Shown in pieces: positions 11,400 to 22,329 of a stretch of DNA of 64,000 bases. Origin of the DNA: Dromiciops gliroides. Lineage: Eukaryota; Chordata; Mammalia; Microbiotheria; Microbiotheriidae. A program made the translations under genes and the position numbers. How positions within the stretch are numbered: the stretch's first letter is position 1; each line of letters opens with the position of its first letter. The notes beneath the pieces are model-generated. The model did not search any database and was not told the origin of the DNA. It saw nothing but the letters and a program-made list of their open reading frames with translations. The stretch is taken from positions 479,250,117 to 479,314,116 of the forward strand of contig NC_057864.1 of assembly GCF_019393635.1 (NCBI RefSeq). The letters run 5' to 3'.

Positions 11400-11892
11400 A
11401 GAATGCAAATTTTAGAGGAATAATAATGTATTCTACACTTTTGTCAAATTCACTTATTCTCTATTAATTATTGTTTTTAAAATAGTTTTATTAGACACTC
11501 TGTCTTTATCAAATTGTGACATTTTGACCTCTTTGTTCCCAGTGTTAATCCCTCCAATATTTTTTCACATTTTGTTGCTATTTATAGAATTACAAATATT
11601 ATGTCAATTAGAAGTAAAGAATATGACATTCTTTCTTTGTAACTATTTTTAGTGTGATCTTTCTAGCATTTGCTCACTTTGTATTATAGTGGTCCTAAGC
11701 TTGATCTAGGTAGAAGAATAAACTTGTGAGTCAAAGGCCTGAGAAGAGAGGGGTCATTAACCAAATTATGACATGAGTACCTTTCGGATCCCTTACTGGT
11801 TTACATATAGCTTCCTGTCCCCTACGGTTATGACAAGCATAGTATAAGAAAGGACAACCAATGTACCTTTATACTTGTAGGTAAAATTTTAC
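11400..11892. other. AT-rich, unassigned
   Basis: T-rich sequence that may be decayed antisense L1. No segment is clear enough to call. Confidence 0.3.
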
Positions 11893-11962
11893 GTGAGAAT
11901 GACTCCCTATGCAACTCATACCACCTACATTTACCTATACACACAAAGAAGCTTTAAGTATT

Positions 11963-12136
11963 ATTTATTTATTTATTTATTCATTCATTCATTCATTCAT
12001 TCATTCATTCATTTATTTACTTACTTACTTATTTATTCATTTATTTATTTATTCATTCATTTATTTATTTATTTATTTATTTATTCATTTATTTATTCAT
12101 TCATTCATTCATTCATTCATTCATTCATTCATTCAT

Positions 12137-12199
<63 letters not shown>
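11963..12199. repeat. TTTA/TTCA tetranucleotide tract
   Basis: About 235 bp of (ATTT)n blocks alternating with (ATTC)n blocks and a few ACTT units. It lies at the 3'-tail side of the antisense SINEs that follow and inside the same target duplication, so it is most simply an expanded, mutated SINE poly(A) tail. The 153-residue frame across it (Leu-Phe-Ile-Tyr-Ser-His repeats) is not a gene. Confidence 0.95.
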
Positions 12200-12201
<2 letters not shown>

Positions 12202-12336
12202 GTGAGGCAATTGGGGTTAAGTGACTTGCCCAGGGTCACACAGCTAGTAAGTGTTAAGTGTCTGAGGCTGGATTTGAACTCAGGTACTCCTGACTCCAAG
12301 GCCGGTGCTCTATCCACTGCGCCATCTAGCTGCCCC
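12200..12336 (-). mobile_element. tRNA-derived SINE, first of a tandem pair
   Basis: Antisense copy, CAATTGCCTCACT tail class, with 'ggccggtgctctatccactg' and a CATCTAGCTGCCCC head. It lacks its own target duplication. The 16-bp spacer after it is TTTA-like. Confidence 0.93.
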
Positions 12337-12352
12337 TTACTTATTTATTTTT

Positions 12353-12488
12353 AAGTGAGGCAATTGGGGTTAAGTGACTTGCCCAAGGCCACACAGCTAG
12401 TAAGTGTTAAGTGTCTGAGGCCGGATTTGAACTCAGGTCCTCCTGACTCCAGGGCAGGTGCTCTATCCACTGCGCCATCTAGCTGCCC
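12353..12488 (-). mobile_element. tRNA-derived SINE, second of a tandem pair
   Basis: Same orientation and subfamily as its neighbour. It shares the unusual head base in CATCTAGCTGCCC (most copies have CACCTAGC). The whole block 11963-12489 is bounded by GCTTTAAGTATT at 11951-11962 and 12490-12501. Confidence 0.93.
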
Positions 12489-12501
12489 TGCTTTAAGTAT
12501 T

Positions 12502-13107
12502 TTTTAAAGAATTATTACTATTATTATTTTTTTGGTGAAAAGATAAGTTTATTCTGAGACATAGGTTAGTAGAGGGAAGGTAGCAGTAGCTAAGTTGAAA
12601 TGTTGGTGAGGTTACCAGGTTATGGAAATAACTGAATTATCAAGCAAGGGAACTTAAATTTTGTCATATGCAAAACAAGAAGGTAGGGTGGATACTGAAT
12701 GATTTTAAATGGGGGACTGCAGTGTTTGTGGAAAACACTGTATAAGTTAAACAACAAATTGCTGATTAAGCACTTTTTGATACCTTAGTCAGGGACACAC
12801 AGTTTCAGTTTTTCAAATATGTAGCAATTCCGCTATAAAATTTAGTTAAATGCTCAGAGGCAATGTATATGATAGTGTCTTCATTCATTAAAAAAAAATC
12901 CGTGAATAGCCAGTTATAATTCTGCATGAATAATGCTGTTACTGAATTTTGAGCCCAAGTCACCCACCTTGGCAGTAACAATTATTGAACAAGTGAATAC
13001 AGTCTACAGCAGACATTACTTTAGATATGACTGACAGCAAAATTGTCAAATTAACATATGACCCAGTATATTCAATAAAGATGACTCCAAAACATTCATT
13101 TAATAGG
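12502..13107. other. No recognised feature
   Basis: AT-rich single-copy sequence without a supported element. Confidence 0.35.
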
Positions 13108-13217
13108 TTTATTTATAAAGACATCTATTATGGTAAATAGCTTGCTTACTCCATTCTTCTGAACTGCTTTTACAGGTGGTTCTTGTTCTTTAAATCTGAT
13201 TCCTGTATAGGAGAATC

Positions 13218-13408
13218 TTATTTCTTAAGCATCTGATGTCTTAATATATAGAAAGGGGCAGCAAATCCAGAAGCAAAGTACACAGTTACCATTGCCAGCA
13301 ACCGCCATTTGTTTTGTATTGAAAAGGGCAGGCTATTCCCTGGGCCCTCCTCATAGTGGCTCCTCGAACCAAGGAGGTGGAGAACCTGCGCAAGCTCTGC
13401 CCAAACAT
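13218..13408 (-). pseudogene. COX7C: COX7C processed pseudogene
   Basis: COX7C is a small nuclear-encoded subunit of mitochondrial cytochrome c oxidase, made with a short import presequence. The start codon is at 13406-13408, and the presequence reads [15 protein letters not shown]. One base is missing at the presequence-mature junction (191 bases where 192 are expected), so the mature part continues in another frame: [15 protein letters not shown], a single membrane helix ending FAAPF, then RHQMLKK and a stop at 13218-13220. By eye about 30 of 47 mature residues match the mammalian protein. The coding part has no intron, so this is a retrocopy. An AATAAA lies 105 bases downstream (13108-13113). 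A poly(A) tail and target duplication are no longer clear. The parental gene would not carry the frameshift. Confidence 0.92.
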
Positions 13409-13499
13409 GGCGCTGCTGAGGGCTCCGCAGTGACCGCAGAGGAGGAAGAGATGACTGCTGAGTCATTTTCTCCCTACTGACCTTGCTTCTTCCTGGTCC

Positions 13500-14870
13500 A
13501 GCGGCAGCTCAAGGAGGATGACGGGATGTGTGTCAATATTATTTTTAATCACAACATTCAGCCAGTTTGGATTTCCTCTTCCACCGTTGGTGTTTTTTTT
13601 TTTTCCCTGTGGCTATGGATTTGTATTGATAAATTCATCTATTGCTTCTCTATCTTTGAGGTGAATTCTGTTTTTAAACAATATGTTAATGTATGCCAGA
13701 TATGTAATTTGGGGCTACAATACTTTTTTTGAAATGTTAATGTATTTTTCCAACTTTGATTTAAAAAAAATTCTGATGCTACGCTTATTAGCATTTTACA
13801 AAGTGTAGTCTCCTTTTTTCTTTCTTGAAAGCTTTCTGTTTTTCTTTGTATAATATTGTAGTTAGTGATGACATGCTTTATAAATCATATTTAGACTTTC
13901 TCTTTGTTGGTATGTATTCCCTCAATCTCATTACCTGTATAATATTACCTGTTCTTAACATTCAAGAGATTTTTATCTAATAAGGTCCTTGAATGCATCC
14001 TCAAAATTCTTCCTTTTACTTTATCTTCTTGGATTCCAACTTCATCTTTGTTTATCATGAAAACCTGTTACTTTGTCCTAAATACAAATTTATTGCTTGT
14101 TCATTTCTATTACAAGTTATTTTTTCTTCAGTTTTATTTGTGTAAATTGTTGCTTTTGGTCTCATCTATTGTTATTTGTCACATCTACTGATATTTTAAA
14201 AACAGATATCATTTCTCAATTTCCTTAATTTTTGCTTCATTTCACCTTGTTTTTGTGTCCACTTAGAAGTCTCTTTTATTTATATGAATATATTATTTTT
14301 CCTTTTGAATTTATCTTTTGGAACTTCTTCCATCTTATATATTGATGCTTCAACTTTAAACCTCTGAAGAAGTTGTATCACTTAGGCATTACAGAATGTC
14401 TTATGGGGTTACAGTTTCAGGGGTGAGGATTTGCTATTTATTTCATTAGTCTAGTATGGAAGTGGTGTCTGTTCTTACCAGTGTAACCTGGTTGGAAAAT
14501 CTCAAGCTCTTGCTTCAGAGTAGTAAGCCAGATGGGAGGCTTTAGTCAGGCTCCAGGATGGGACTGAAACCAGTCACTGTCCATGGTCTGATAGTGGTGG
14601 TAGTTGAGGGAAGTACATTATCATCTGGGGGTATGGTGAATAAAAAGTGTGAATGTCTCCATCTTAAGCAGAACTGGAGGGCCTGTGGGGAGGGTAGAGG
14701 ATGAGTGAGGAGAGAACAGGCTCAGGGCAGCCAGAGCAGTATCCATGGTCAAAGGTGAGGTTGTGTCAGAGACCAGAAGCAAAGAGATAAAGCAGCTTTG
14801 ACTTAAACTTCCCAGACCTCAGTTGCCTTGTCTGTAAAGCAAGAGGTTGGACTACTTGTCTTATGGATGT
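13500..14870. other. T-rich, unassigned
   Basis: Much of 13720-14350 is T-rich in the manner of antisense L1 ORF2, but I cannot anchor it to a defined segment. No gene is visible. Confidence 0.3.
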
Positions 14871-14898
14871 CCTTTCTATTTCTAGGTCTATGATCTTA

Positions 14899-15083
14899 CA
14901 TTTTTTTTGTTTGTTTTTTCCAGGGCAATGAGGGTTAAGTGACTTGCCCAGGGTCACACAGCTAGTGTCAAGTGTCTGAGGCCGGATTTGAACTCAGGTC
15001 CTCCCGAATCCAGGGCAAATCCTTTATCCAGTGTGCCATCTAGCTGCCCCTATTTTTGTTTTTTGTTTTTGATTTTTTTTTGA
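14899..15083 (-). mobile_element. tRNA-derived SINE with A-rich sequence at both ends
   Basis: The antisense SINE body is 14920-15050 (CTCATTGCC tail class, with a small deletion in the core). The 12-bp target duplication TCTATGATCTTA (14887-14898 and 15084-15095) also encloses about 33 T-rich bases on the head side. In SINE orientation the element therefore has A-rich sequence 5' of its head as well as a 3' tail. Confidence 0.85.
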
Positions 15084-15149
15084 TCTATGATCTTATGAAT
15101 GAATTAATTTGTTTCTTTTTCTTGGGCCCGGGGGCAATGTGAATGAATG

Positions 15150-15300
15150 AAAAATAATTTATTAAGTGCTTACTATGTGTCCAAATTGGACCAAGCTCTG
15201 GAGATACAAATGAGAAATCCAATTAGTCTCTGCTCTCTAGGAGCTTACACTCTAGTTTAGGGAGACAACATACACAGGAAGGCAAATTGACAAGGCAGGT
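15150..15300 (-). mobile_element. L2 3'-end remnant, antisense
   Basis: 'atttattaagtgcttactat', 'aagctctggagatacaaatg' and 'aggagcttacactctagttt' are the reversed L2 3' terminus. Degraded sequence of the same kind may extend to about 15420. Confidence 0.7.
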
Positions 15301-15819
15301 CATAAGTCTTTAGGGTACATTGGCAGGTTATATGGCAAAGCCTGTGGATCTGGAGAGAATTATGGTGGGACAGATGATAAGGCCCAGTGGTCATTACGGC
15401 ACAGGGTATGTTTTAGTGATCTGTCATCTTGGATAAAGGATTGTAGTACTCTTCCAAGCAGTATGAGTGACCGTATTTGTCTTCACAACTGGTGGGGAGA
15501 TGGAGCAATGGAGGAGCCCGTTGTAATCATCACAATTGGTAGTAATTGCAAAGAAATAGATTTAGGCTTAGTATAAAGAAAGAAAAAAAACCTTTTCAAC
15601 AACTAGAGTTATCTTGAATTGGAGCATTGGTTTCTACTCACTGGAGGTCTTCAAGAAAAGTCTGGATGACTACTCAGTTACATGATAGTAAGGGTTCCTT
15701 TCAGTATGAGTTGGACGAGATGATCACACTGAAATATTTTCCAACTTTGAGATCCTGTGATTCTGATCCTGCCACTCCCTGAAAAGTTTATAAGCATAAT
15801 TAAGAAAATAGTCAGTTAG
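15301..15819. other. Unassigned
   Basis: Possibly decayed L2 on the left. Nothing else is supported. Confidence 0.3.
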
Positions 15820-15965
15820 ACCTGTAAAATATTAAAACTGGAAGAGATTTAAGAAGTTACCTAGTATAACCCTTTTCATTTTACAGTTTAGGAAAGAGAC
15901 CCAGTGAGGGATAATGGCAAACCCAGGATCAAGTTAGTATCCTGTGCCCTTGATCAGAGTGATAT
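15820..15965 (-). mobile_element. MIR-family remnant, antisense
   Basis: 'actggaagagatttaagaag', 'ttttcattttacagtttagg' and 'gacccagtgagg' follow a MIR-like SINE in reverse. Confidence 0.55.
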
Positions 15966-16590
15966 TTTAACAGTTTGTTTATGGAAATAATTTCATTGTG
16001 TTCCTTTGTTTCATTAAAACCCCCACTATGTCTCAGCATCCTTTCTTGTTGTTATGCTGATATAACATAATTTAGAATTAAAATTCATCCCAACCCAATT
16101 AAGATGATAACAGGGTAATTTCCCTAAGTTGTCAAAGTTCATGTTTTTCATTTTCCATCAGATTGATATTCAGACGCGTTTGCAGTCAGGGTGATGGCAT
16201 TTAAGTCTACTGCTTATGTATTTGATGTCAGAAACACAAGGAACTTAATTTTGCTATCAAGCTCATGCCATAGGCTTGAATATCTTGCAGAAATTATTCA
16301 AGTGAACAACCTAAATTGGCTCAGGTAGAAATTAACTTATGTAAAACTTATGCCATTCAAAGAATTAATTCCAATTTAGATGTGCTAAGGTGGCATGTTA
16401 CGAGGACATATTATCCCCTTAGACATTATTTGTGGCTTCACTGGAGTTAGGAAGAATCCTCAGAGTGTGTTTAAGGACAACCTTTGGAACAACTTAAATG
16501 CTGGTCCTGTTGGAATGTAGCCAGGAGTCAGCTGTTTGGGGCTGTTTCTGACTTTTGAAATACTGTAAGAATCAACAAAGCCAAAGGCAG
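15966..16590. other. No repeat recognised
   Basis: Apparently single-copy sequence, including 16130-16450 with no low-complexity runs. See findings. Confidence 0.35.
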
Positions 16591-16597
16591 TATTATT

Positions 16598-16735
16598 TGG
16601 TAGAAAGAATAATGGTTTTCGAGTGAAGGGCCCTAAATTCTTGTCCCACATTTGACAGCAATTCACTGCATGAACTTGGGCAACTTCTTTTCCATATCTG
16701 TTCCCTATTTTCTTCTATAAAATAAGGAAAACCTA
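16598..16735 (+). mobile_element. MIR remnant
   Basis: 'tggttttcgagtgaagggcc', 'actgcatgaacttgggcaac' and 'tcttctataaaataagg' keep the MIR order. Confidence 0.55.
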
Positions 16736-17029
16736 TATTCTGTGGACTTTTGATGGAGGATTTATGGGATGATATGGACAAGAGTTACACAGTATGAGCA
16801 GGTCTGAGTGGGAGCACACACACTGATAATATCACAGTCCATCAAAGTACTGATGATTAAAATATATCATTGTGGTTGTTGTAAAGGAATTCCTCCCCCT
16901 TCCCCAAAATATTAAACTTCGGAATTTCAGAAGAGATTAACTGTGGGAATTTCATAACTGTTGCTTTATAAAGCTACTCTAAGTCCTCTTGGCAATAAAA
17001 GACTTGCTATGATATATAAATTACTTGGG

Positions 17030-17465
17030 AAGTGCTACAATGCTAATGAAGTTTGAAGGAAGAATCAGAACAGATCATGGATTGCTGAGAAAAGACACAG
17101 GATGAAGAGACACTGAAACAAAATTTATATGACTGAGTTCATTGTGGTGAATCCGAAAAGAAAGAGGTACAATCATGCTATGAGACAAAGTAAAAGTAAA
17201 AATTCCCAGTATTGGTAGAGAAAAAGGGAAATGACATTATACTTTGAGGGATAATGAATAATGGTCCAATACTAAACATATATGCCTCCTGGAATAGCAT
17301 CTAAATTCATGAAGGAAATATTGACTAAATTATAAAACGGCATAGTCAAAATAATTGTAGGAGACTTTAATATATGTCAAAGAGATGAGGAAATCTAGCA
17401 GATAAAAAGGGAAAGATACATAGGTCTAGTGGGACTAAGGAAACAAGACATTTATGATGTTTATC
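17030..17465 (+). mobile_element. LINE endonuclease-region remnant (L1-like)
   Basis: A decayed plus-strand frame reads NIYA near 17280 and IIVGDFNIC near 17355. These correspond to the two landmark blocks of the LINE apurinic-type endonuclease, the second being the GDFN catalytic motif. The spacing and A-rich composition fit L1 ORF2. Frameshifts and stops are frequent. Confidence 0.5.
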
Positions 17466-18719
17466 TCCCAGCCAAAGATGGCTGTTATGGTCATAACGGA
17501 AGCCCTTCCCTCAGTGGGTAGAAAACTGAGGCCTGAATTAGTTTAGCTTAATTACATTATTCCAAAAAGGGTCAATATCCTGAAAAGGTTTCTTTGTCAT
17601 TCTGAGTTTCATTTTTTTTTTTTTAGAATTGGTCATGTGACAATTCACATGTGCTTTTGACATTTGATTGTGACTACCTTTCTAGTAGTAATATCTGTCA
17701 CAAGTCATTTTTTCACATTGGCTAAGGAAGTCAGAGAGAATTCCACCTACCCCCACCTCCCTTATCAGACTCTGAAGCTATAATACCAGTTTGCTGCCTA
17801 ACACGTTGTCAGCCTCTCCAAGGTTCCCTTATTGGCCTTTTGCACATGGGTTCCCTACTTCCACTCTTCAACCCAAACTTCCATCTAGAAATCCATCATT
17901 AAAACTCAATGATTCAACAAAAAGTCTCTGTAGTGAGCTGCTACAGCAGACTGTATGAAGGTCTGGCAGACACGAAGTGTTTGCCCTAGCTTCTCAGGGT
18001 ATTTCTGGAGCATGAAGCCTCAGATTTCAAGGACTGCCTGATTGACCTAGTTAGCGAGAACTTGTTTCTATTTTTTTCCCCAGATTTGCATGCCTGTCAT
18101 TGATTTATTGATCTGAATGCTTTGTTAGATTTGAAGGGGAACTATTCCATCTGAATATTCCCTCTTTTGCCAAACATGACCTTACCTTTTATCTCCATAG
18201 TGGTTGAACCTTTTAGAGAGAATTCTAAAGAGAGTCAATGCCTTTTCATCATTGCTCTATCACCCCTCACCGTCTTCTTTAATTAAATTTCTAAGTGAAA
18301 TCTTTCAAGGAGATATATTCTTGAAGGATGAGAGACAACATAGCATATAAAGTTCCCGGGATCCAAACATGATTTTAATTTCCAAGGTCTGAAGATTGCT
18401 TTTTATATTTTTTATAAAAAATAATGTTGGCTCTTGGCTGAATGATAATTGTAAGATTATATCAGTACTGTGATAATATCTTCTTTAAAAATCGCCTTTG
18501 TTTGTATAGAATTAGAGAAGTTATAGCTTCTGAATGAAGCTACTCCAGAGCAAAGCTGCAAATCAAGAGGAGCCCTTAAGGAGACACTCCATGGAAGGAT
18601 GCCGCCAAGGGCTTAGCAATTCTAGGGTGACTTTTGATGATCGGGAAGTCCCTCATCCTGGCCCAGAAGAAGTTTTGTTTTGTCATTGCATTCTGCCCTG
18701 GGGGAGAGGAGAGGGAGAT
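17466..18719. other. No recognised feature
   Basis: Apparently single-copy sequence. No exon or RNA gene is supported. Confidence 0.35.
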
Positions 18720-18910
18720 TCATAGGACAGGGATAGGGCCTGGGAGGGATGTCATTGATGTGGAGAGGACCCAAAGAGGAGCTCCCTCCATAAATACAGA
18801 TGGGCACTTTTTCTACAAATAAAGACTCTTAGTGAGCTGTCCAGAGCACTAGGAGGTAAAGTGACTTGGCCAGTAAGTGTTAGAGCTGGAATGCTTGGCT
18901 TCCCAGTAAC
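18720..18910 (-). mobile_element. Ancient MIR-tailed SINE, antisense
   Basis: 'gagctccctccataaataca', 'agatgggcacttttctaca'-like text, 'ttagtgagctgtccagagca' and 'ggtaaagtgacttggccagt' recur in the same order at 20320-20505 and 30995-31215. This identifies an interspersed family that ends in a MIR-like core. Confidence 0.6.
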
Positions 18911-19051
18911 TTAAAACACTACATGGAAAGTCCAATAATAACATCAACATTTCCTTTCTTGTATCTTGCTTCATTTTTTCCATGTCTTCATTTAATTGTC
19001 TCTCCTCCCCCCCCATTAGACTCTGCTTTCAGTTATGGTAGAAGTCAAGTT

Positions 19052-19190
19052 ATCAATCAATCACTAAGTATTTCTTAAGCACTTAGTATGTTTCCAGCAC
19101 TGTGCTAGGTTCTGTGAATACAAAGATCAAAATGAAATAGTGCCTGCCCTCAGTGAGCTTCCAGGCTATATGTACAACATGTACCCATAC
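19052..19190 (-). mobile_element. L2 3'-end fragment, antisense
   Basis: 'cactaagtatttcttaagca', 'ccagcactgtgctaggttct' and 'cctgccctcagtgagcttcc' are the reverse of the L2 3' terminus. Confidence 0.75.
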
Positions 19191-19429
19191 AAGTAGGCAC
19201 CAAATAAAGATATATAGAATATATCTATATATTTTTGGATCAGACATTTCATGGGCACAGGGAAACCCTTCTACCAACACAGCTCAATACATTGTCTGCA
19301 ACTTGGAATCCTGGAAAGCTACCTGGGGACACTGGGAGTTTCAATTACTTGTTCAAGGTAACAAAATATCAGAAGCAAGTCTTGAACCCAGGATCCTCTT
19401 AACTCAGAGGCCATGTCACACTGTATATA

Positions 19430-19625
19430 ATAATTCTGAATATTTTTATACTACTCTTAGGTATGTAAAGCACTTTACATAAATTATCTCACAATTACCC
19501 TGGGGGTATTATCACCCCCATTTTATAGATGAAGAAACTGAAGCCAAGACAGGTTAAATTACTTTTCTAGGATCAAACAATATAGCTAGTAAATATATGG
19601 GTAAAGATCTGAATTTAGGTTTTCA
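19430..19625 (-). mobile_element. MIR-family remnant, antisense
   Basis: 'gtaaagcactttacataaat', 'ccccattttatagatgaaga' and 'ctgaagccaagacaggttaa' follow the family seen more clearly at 25430-25683. Confidence 0.65.
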
Positions 19626-19669
19626 TGACTAAGTGTATGGTTCCCCAAACATCATGCCATGTACCTGCC

Positions 19670-19808
19670 TATGTACGATATATACATACATATACACACG
19701 TATATATACATATACATGTGTATACACATATACATTCATATATATTTATGTTTTATATATACACACACACTATACACACATATATTTATGTTTTATATAT
19801 ACACACAC

Positions 19809-19863
<55 letters not shown>

Positions 19864-19865
19864 TA
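19670..19865. repeat. TA/CA microsatellite with a 40-bp internal duplication
   Basis: Alternating TA, CATA and CA units. A unit containing TATATTTATGTTTTATATAT followed by CA repeats occurs twice in tandem (about 19739-19818), then about 20 CA units. Open frames here are repeat translations. Confidence 0.95.
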
Positions 19866-20139
19866 GGTACAGATAAAGATAATATCTGGACCTGTCATTT
19901 TGTAGGGAACTCTGAATTGAAGTTCCTTGATGAATATAAGTCATTGCCTCCTTTGTAAATTTTAGTCTTGGAGAGTTGATGAGAATGATAAGCAGTTAAA
20001 ACCCTGAGCAGGGTCACACACCCAGGTGTTTGTTCCTGGCTACAAGGCAGGCTCTTCATGAACTAACCCTGTCTGTCACATAAAGTACATGCAGGGAACT
20101 TTGGGGGGGGAAGAGTCATTAACAGCTGGGAAATAGGGC

Positions 20140-20315
20140 CTTTGAGCAAAGCTTTGATAGAAACTGGACATTGTAAGAGGTGAAAGTGAGGCGATATTGG
20201 ATTTCAGGGATGGAGGACATCCCTACAAAGCAGAGAAAGGAGATGGAGTGTCCATTTGAAGAAAGAAATAGTAAGAGCATCAGTTTGATTGGAATGAAGA
20301 ATACATGAAGGAGAT
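20140..20315 (-). mobile_element. L2 remnant, antisense
   Basis: 'gagcaaagctttgatagaaa', 'ctggacattgtaagaggtga' and 'aaggagatggagtgtccatt' match the L2 3'UTR region seen at 22330-22700 and 52030-52200. Confidence 0.55.
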
Positions 20316-20319
20316 GGGA

Positions 20320-20505
20320 CCCAGAATTTTATCAATAAAGATAGGCACCTTCTCTATGACCTATATTCTTAGAGCACGTCTTAGCACCAAGAGAGCTTAA
20401 GTAACTTGGGATCATCCAGTAAGTCTGTGCTAATGGAAGGACTTGAATCCAGCTATTTCTGGATCTGCAGCCACCTCTCTAACCACCATGTCATACTACC
20501 TCTGC
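20320..20505 (-). mobile_element. Ancient MIR-tailed SINE, antisense
   Basis: Second member of the family at 18720. It has 'ataggcaccttctctatgac', 'ttagagcacg' and 'gagagcttaagtaacttggg'. Confidence 0.6.
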
Positions 20506-20954
20506 TGCATAACAGAAAGCCATATGATAAGGCTGGAAAGGTGAAATGGAATCAGAGTTTGAAAACCTTTAAAAGCCTTTAAATTATTTTCTTCAGTATC
20601 ATCTTCAGGTCTAGTGTCTTATTGTACCCACAAATATATTTTCCCCTCTAAATTCCAGTTTCCTAAATTTTGCCTGATCCATCAAGATTACAGCTTTCTA
20701 CCTTTTGTGACATTCTTAAAGCTGATAGATATTTACAGTCAATATAGTGAATGGTATGGTAGTGAATTCTTGAGGAGCCTCCAAAGTCTCCAAATATAAA
20801 AGCACAGTTTTCCCTGGATATGTGTCTCAGTGGCAAAATGTACATGATAAGTGTTAGGAACAAAAGGTTGTTCTGGTTTGATAGAAATGGTGAGTACTGC
20901 AGCCTGATTCACTGCCCACACTGTATAAGAATGAGAGAACTAGTAGTAATTCAA
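20506..20954. other. No recognised feature
   Basis: Apparently single-copy sequence without supported features. Confidence 0.35.
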
Positions 20955-20957
20955 GTT

Positions 20958-21034
20958 CAGAGAGAGGAGAGAGGGGAGGGAAGAGAGGAAAAGAAAGAGA
21001 GAAGATGAGAGAGAGAGAGAGAGAGACAGAGACA

Positions 21035-21070
<36 letters not shown>

Positions 21071-21086
21071 CAGAGACAGAGACAGA
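20958..21086. repeat. GA / GAGACA microsatellite
   Basis: Interrupted (GA)n passing into a regular GAGACA hexamer array near its right end. Confidence 0.95.
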
Positions 21087-21187
21087 AAGAATCCTTTTAC
21101 CCATATAGTTTTCATGAGCTAGTACATATACAGATATATTCATGTTTGTATATTCAGTGGTAGCCCTTTGCCACCAGCATCACTTTC

Positions 21188-21359
21188 TTTTTTTTAATTT
21201 AAAAAAAAATTTAACTTTTTAGTGAGGCAATTGGGGTTAAGTGACTTGCCCAGGGTCACACAGCTAGTAAGTGTTAAATGTCTGAGGTCAGATTTGAACT
21301 CAGGTCCTCCTGACTCCAGGGCCGGTGCTCTATCCACTGTGCCACCTAGATGCCTCCCT
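21188..21359 (-). mobile_element. tRNA-derived SINE (CAATTGCCTCACT tail class)
   Basis: Full antisense copy with a mixed T/A tail. It has a perfect 16-bp target duplication CACCAGCATCACTTTC at 21172-21187 and 21360-21375. Confidence 0.95.
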
Positions 21360-21379
21360 CACCAGCATCACTTTCACCT

Positions 21380-21930
21380 TTTATCTTGAAGCAGTTTGAC
21401 ATGGGCTTTGTCTTACTTGGACCCCAGCAAAGGGGGATGACATCCTTAATTGTGGTAAGGATTTGGTTAGAGGGTTGTCAAGTTGTGGTTAATTCACAGC
21501 CCAGTCCTTGGACTCCTTGGATTTTGTCAAAGGAGAAGGCTTTGTGAAATATAGGCATCCAGGTATGAGCATAAAGAGAAGGTCCCATGTCATGCTATTT
21601 AGTTATTGGACAAGATTGGCAGCTCCATCAAGTTCAGCATGACTATAAACTAGACAGCTCTCACACCAGTGTCAGATCCATCTCTCCATGGTGGGTCTCT
21701 GTCTTGTGAGTTGGGACTGTGGCTCACACTCCTCTAGCACTCTCTGAGTACCTAGCATGGTCCCTGGAACAGAGCAGGTGCCAAGAAAGATGAAATGACT
21801 GTTGTGAGGCAGAGAAGGTTCATAGGACGCTATGGCCCTGAATGAAGAAACTGCATCCACGAGAATTTAGGTGATTTGCACAGGGTCAGCATCAGATGAG
21901 GGGTCTGAATCCAAGAACCAGTGAAAACAG
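21380..21930. other. Unassigned; possible short L2 3' piece
   Basis: 21700-21800 ('ctgagtacctagcatggtcc', 'ctggaacagagcaggtgcc') resembles an L2 3' terminus on the plus strand. The remainder is unassigned. Confidence 0.35.
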
Positions 21931-21931
21931 G

Positions 21932-21932
<1 letters not shown>

Positions 21933-21962
<30 letters not shown>

Positions 21963-21965
21963 CCC
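21933..21965. repeat. (AAAAC)n microsatellite
   Basis: Five near-perfect AAAAC units in an A-rich stretch. Confidence 0.9.
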
Positions 21966-22049
21966 AAACAAACAGTCTCTACCTTTGAAGATTCTGTATT
22001 CTACTGAGGGAAACAACATGTGTATCTGTCTGTCTGTCTAAAATATTGC

Positions 22050-22305
22050 AACTAGTTGGCTAGAGAGAGTGCTGGACTTGGAGTCAGAAGGAGTCATCTC
22101 CCTGGCCTCAGACACTTACTAATTGTGTGACCCTGGGCAAGTCACTTAACCTTTTTTGCCTCAGTTTCCTCCTCTGCAAAATGAGCTAGAGAAAGAAATG
22201 GCAAACCGCTCCAGTATCTTTGCAAAAACAAAAATTAACCAAATGGGGTCATGAAGATTGAGACGTGACTGAACCGCATCATCAACAGCAGCAGCAGCAG
22301 CAACC
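22050..22305 (+). mobile_element. RTE-tailed SINE, near full length
   Basis: tRNA-like head ('gttggctagagagagtgctg'), core 'gtgtgaccctgggcaagtca', MIR-like 'cctcagtttcctcctctgca', then the LINE-derived tail 'gaaatggcaaaccgctccag' and 'tggggtcatgaagattgaga'. It ends in a CAG/CAA run where other copies have CAA repeats. Confidence 0.85.
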
Positions 22306-22329
22306 GCCAGCACCGCAACAGAATAAATA

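Noticed and set aside
11893..12354. 153-codon frame rich in Leu, Phe, Ile, Tyr, Ser and His
   Set aside because: It is the translation of a TTTA/TTCA tract running into an antisense SINE. The tract is a SINE tail, not a membrane protein, and the tetramer array has no spacers, so it is not a CRISPR array.
13218..13466. 82-codon minus frame as an intact COX7C-like gene
   Set aside because: The frame's start is upstream of the ancestral ATG and reads the presequence in the wrong frame. The one-base loss makes it a pseudogene.
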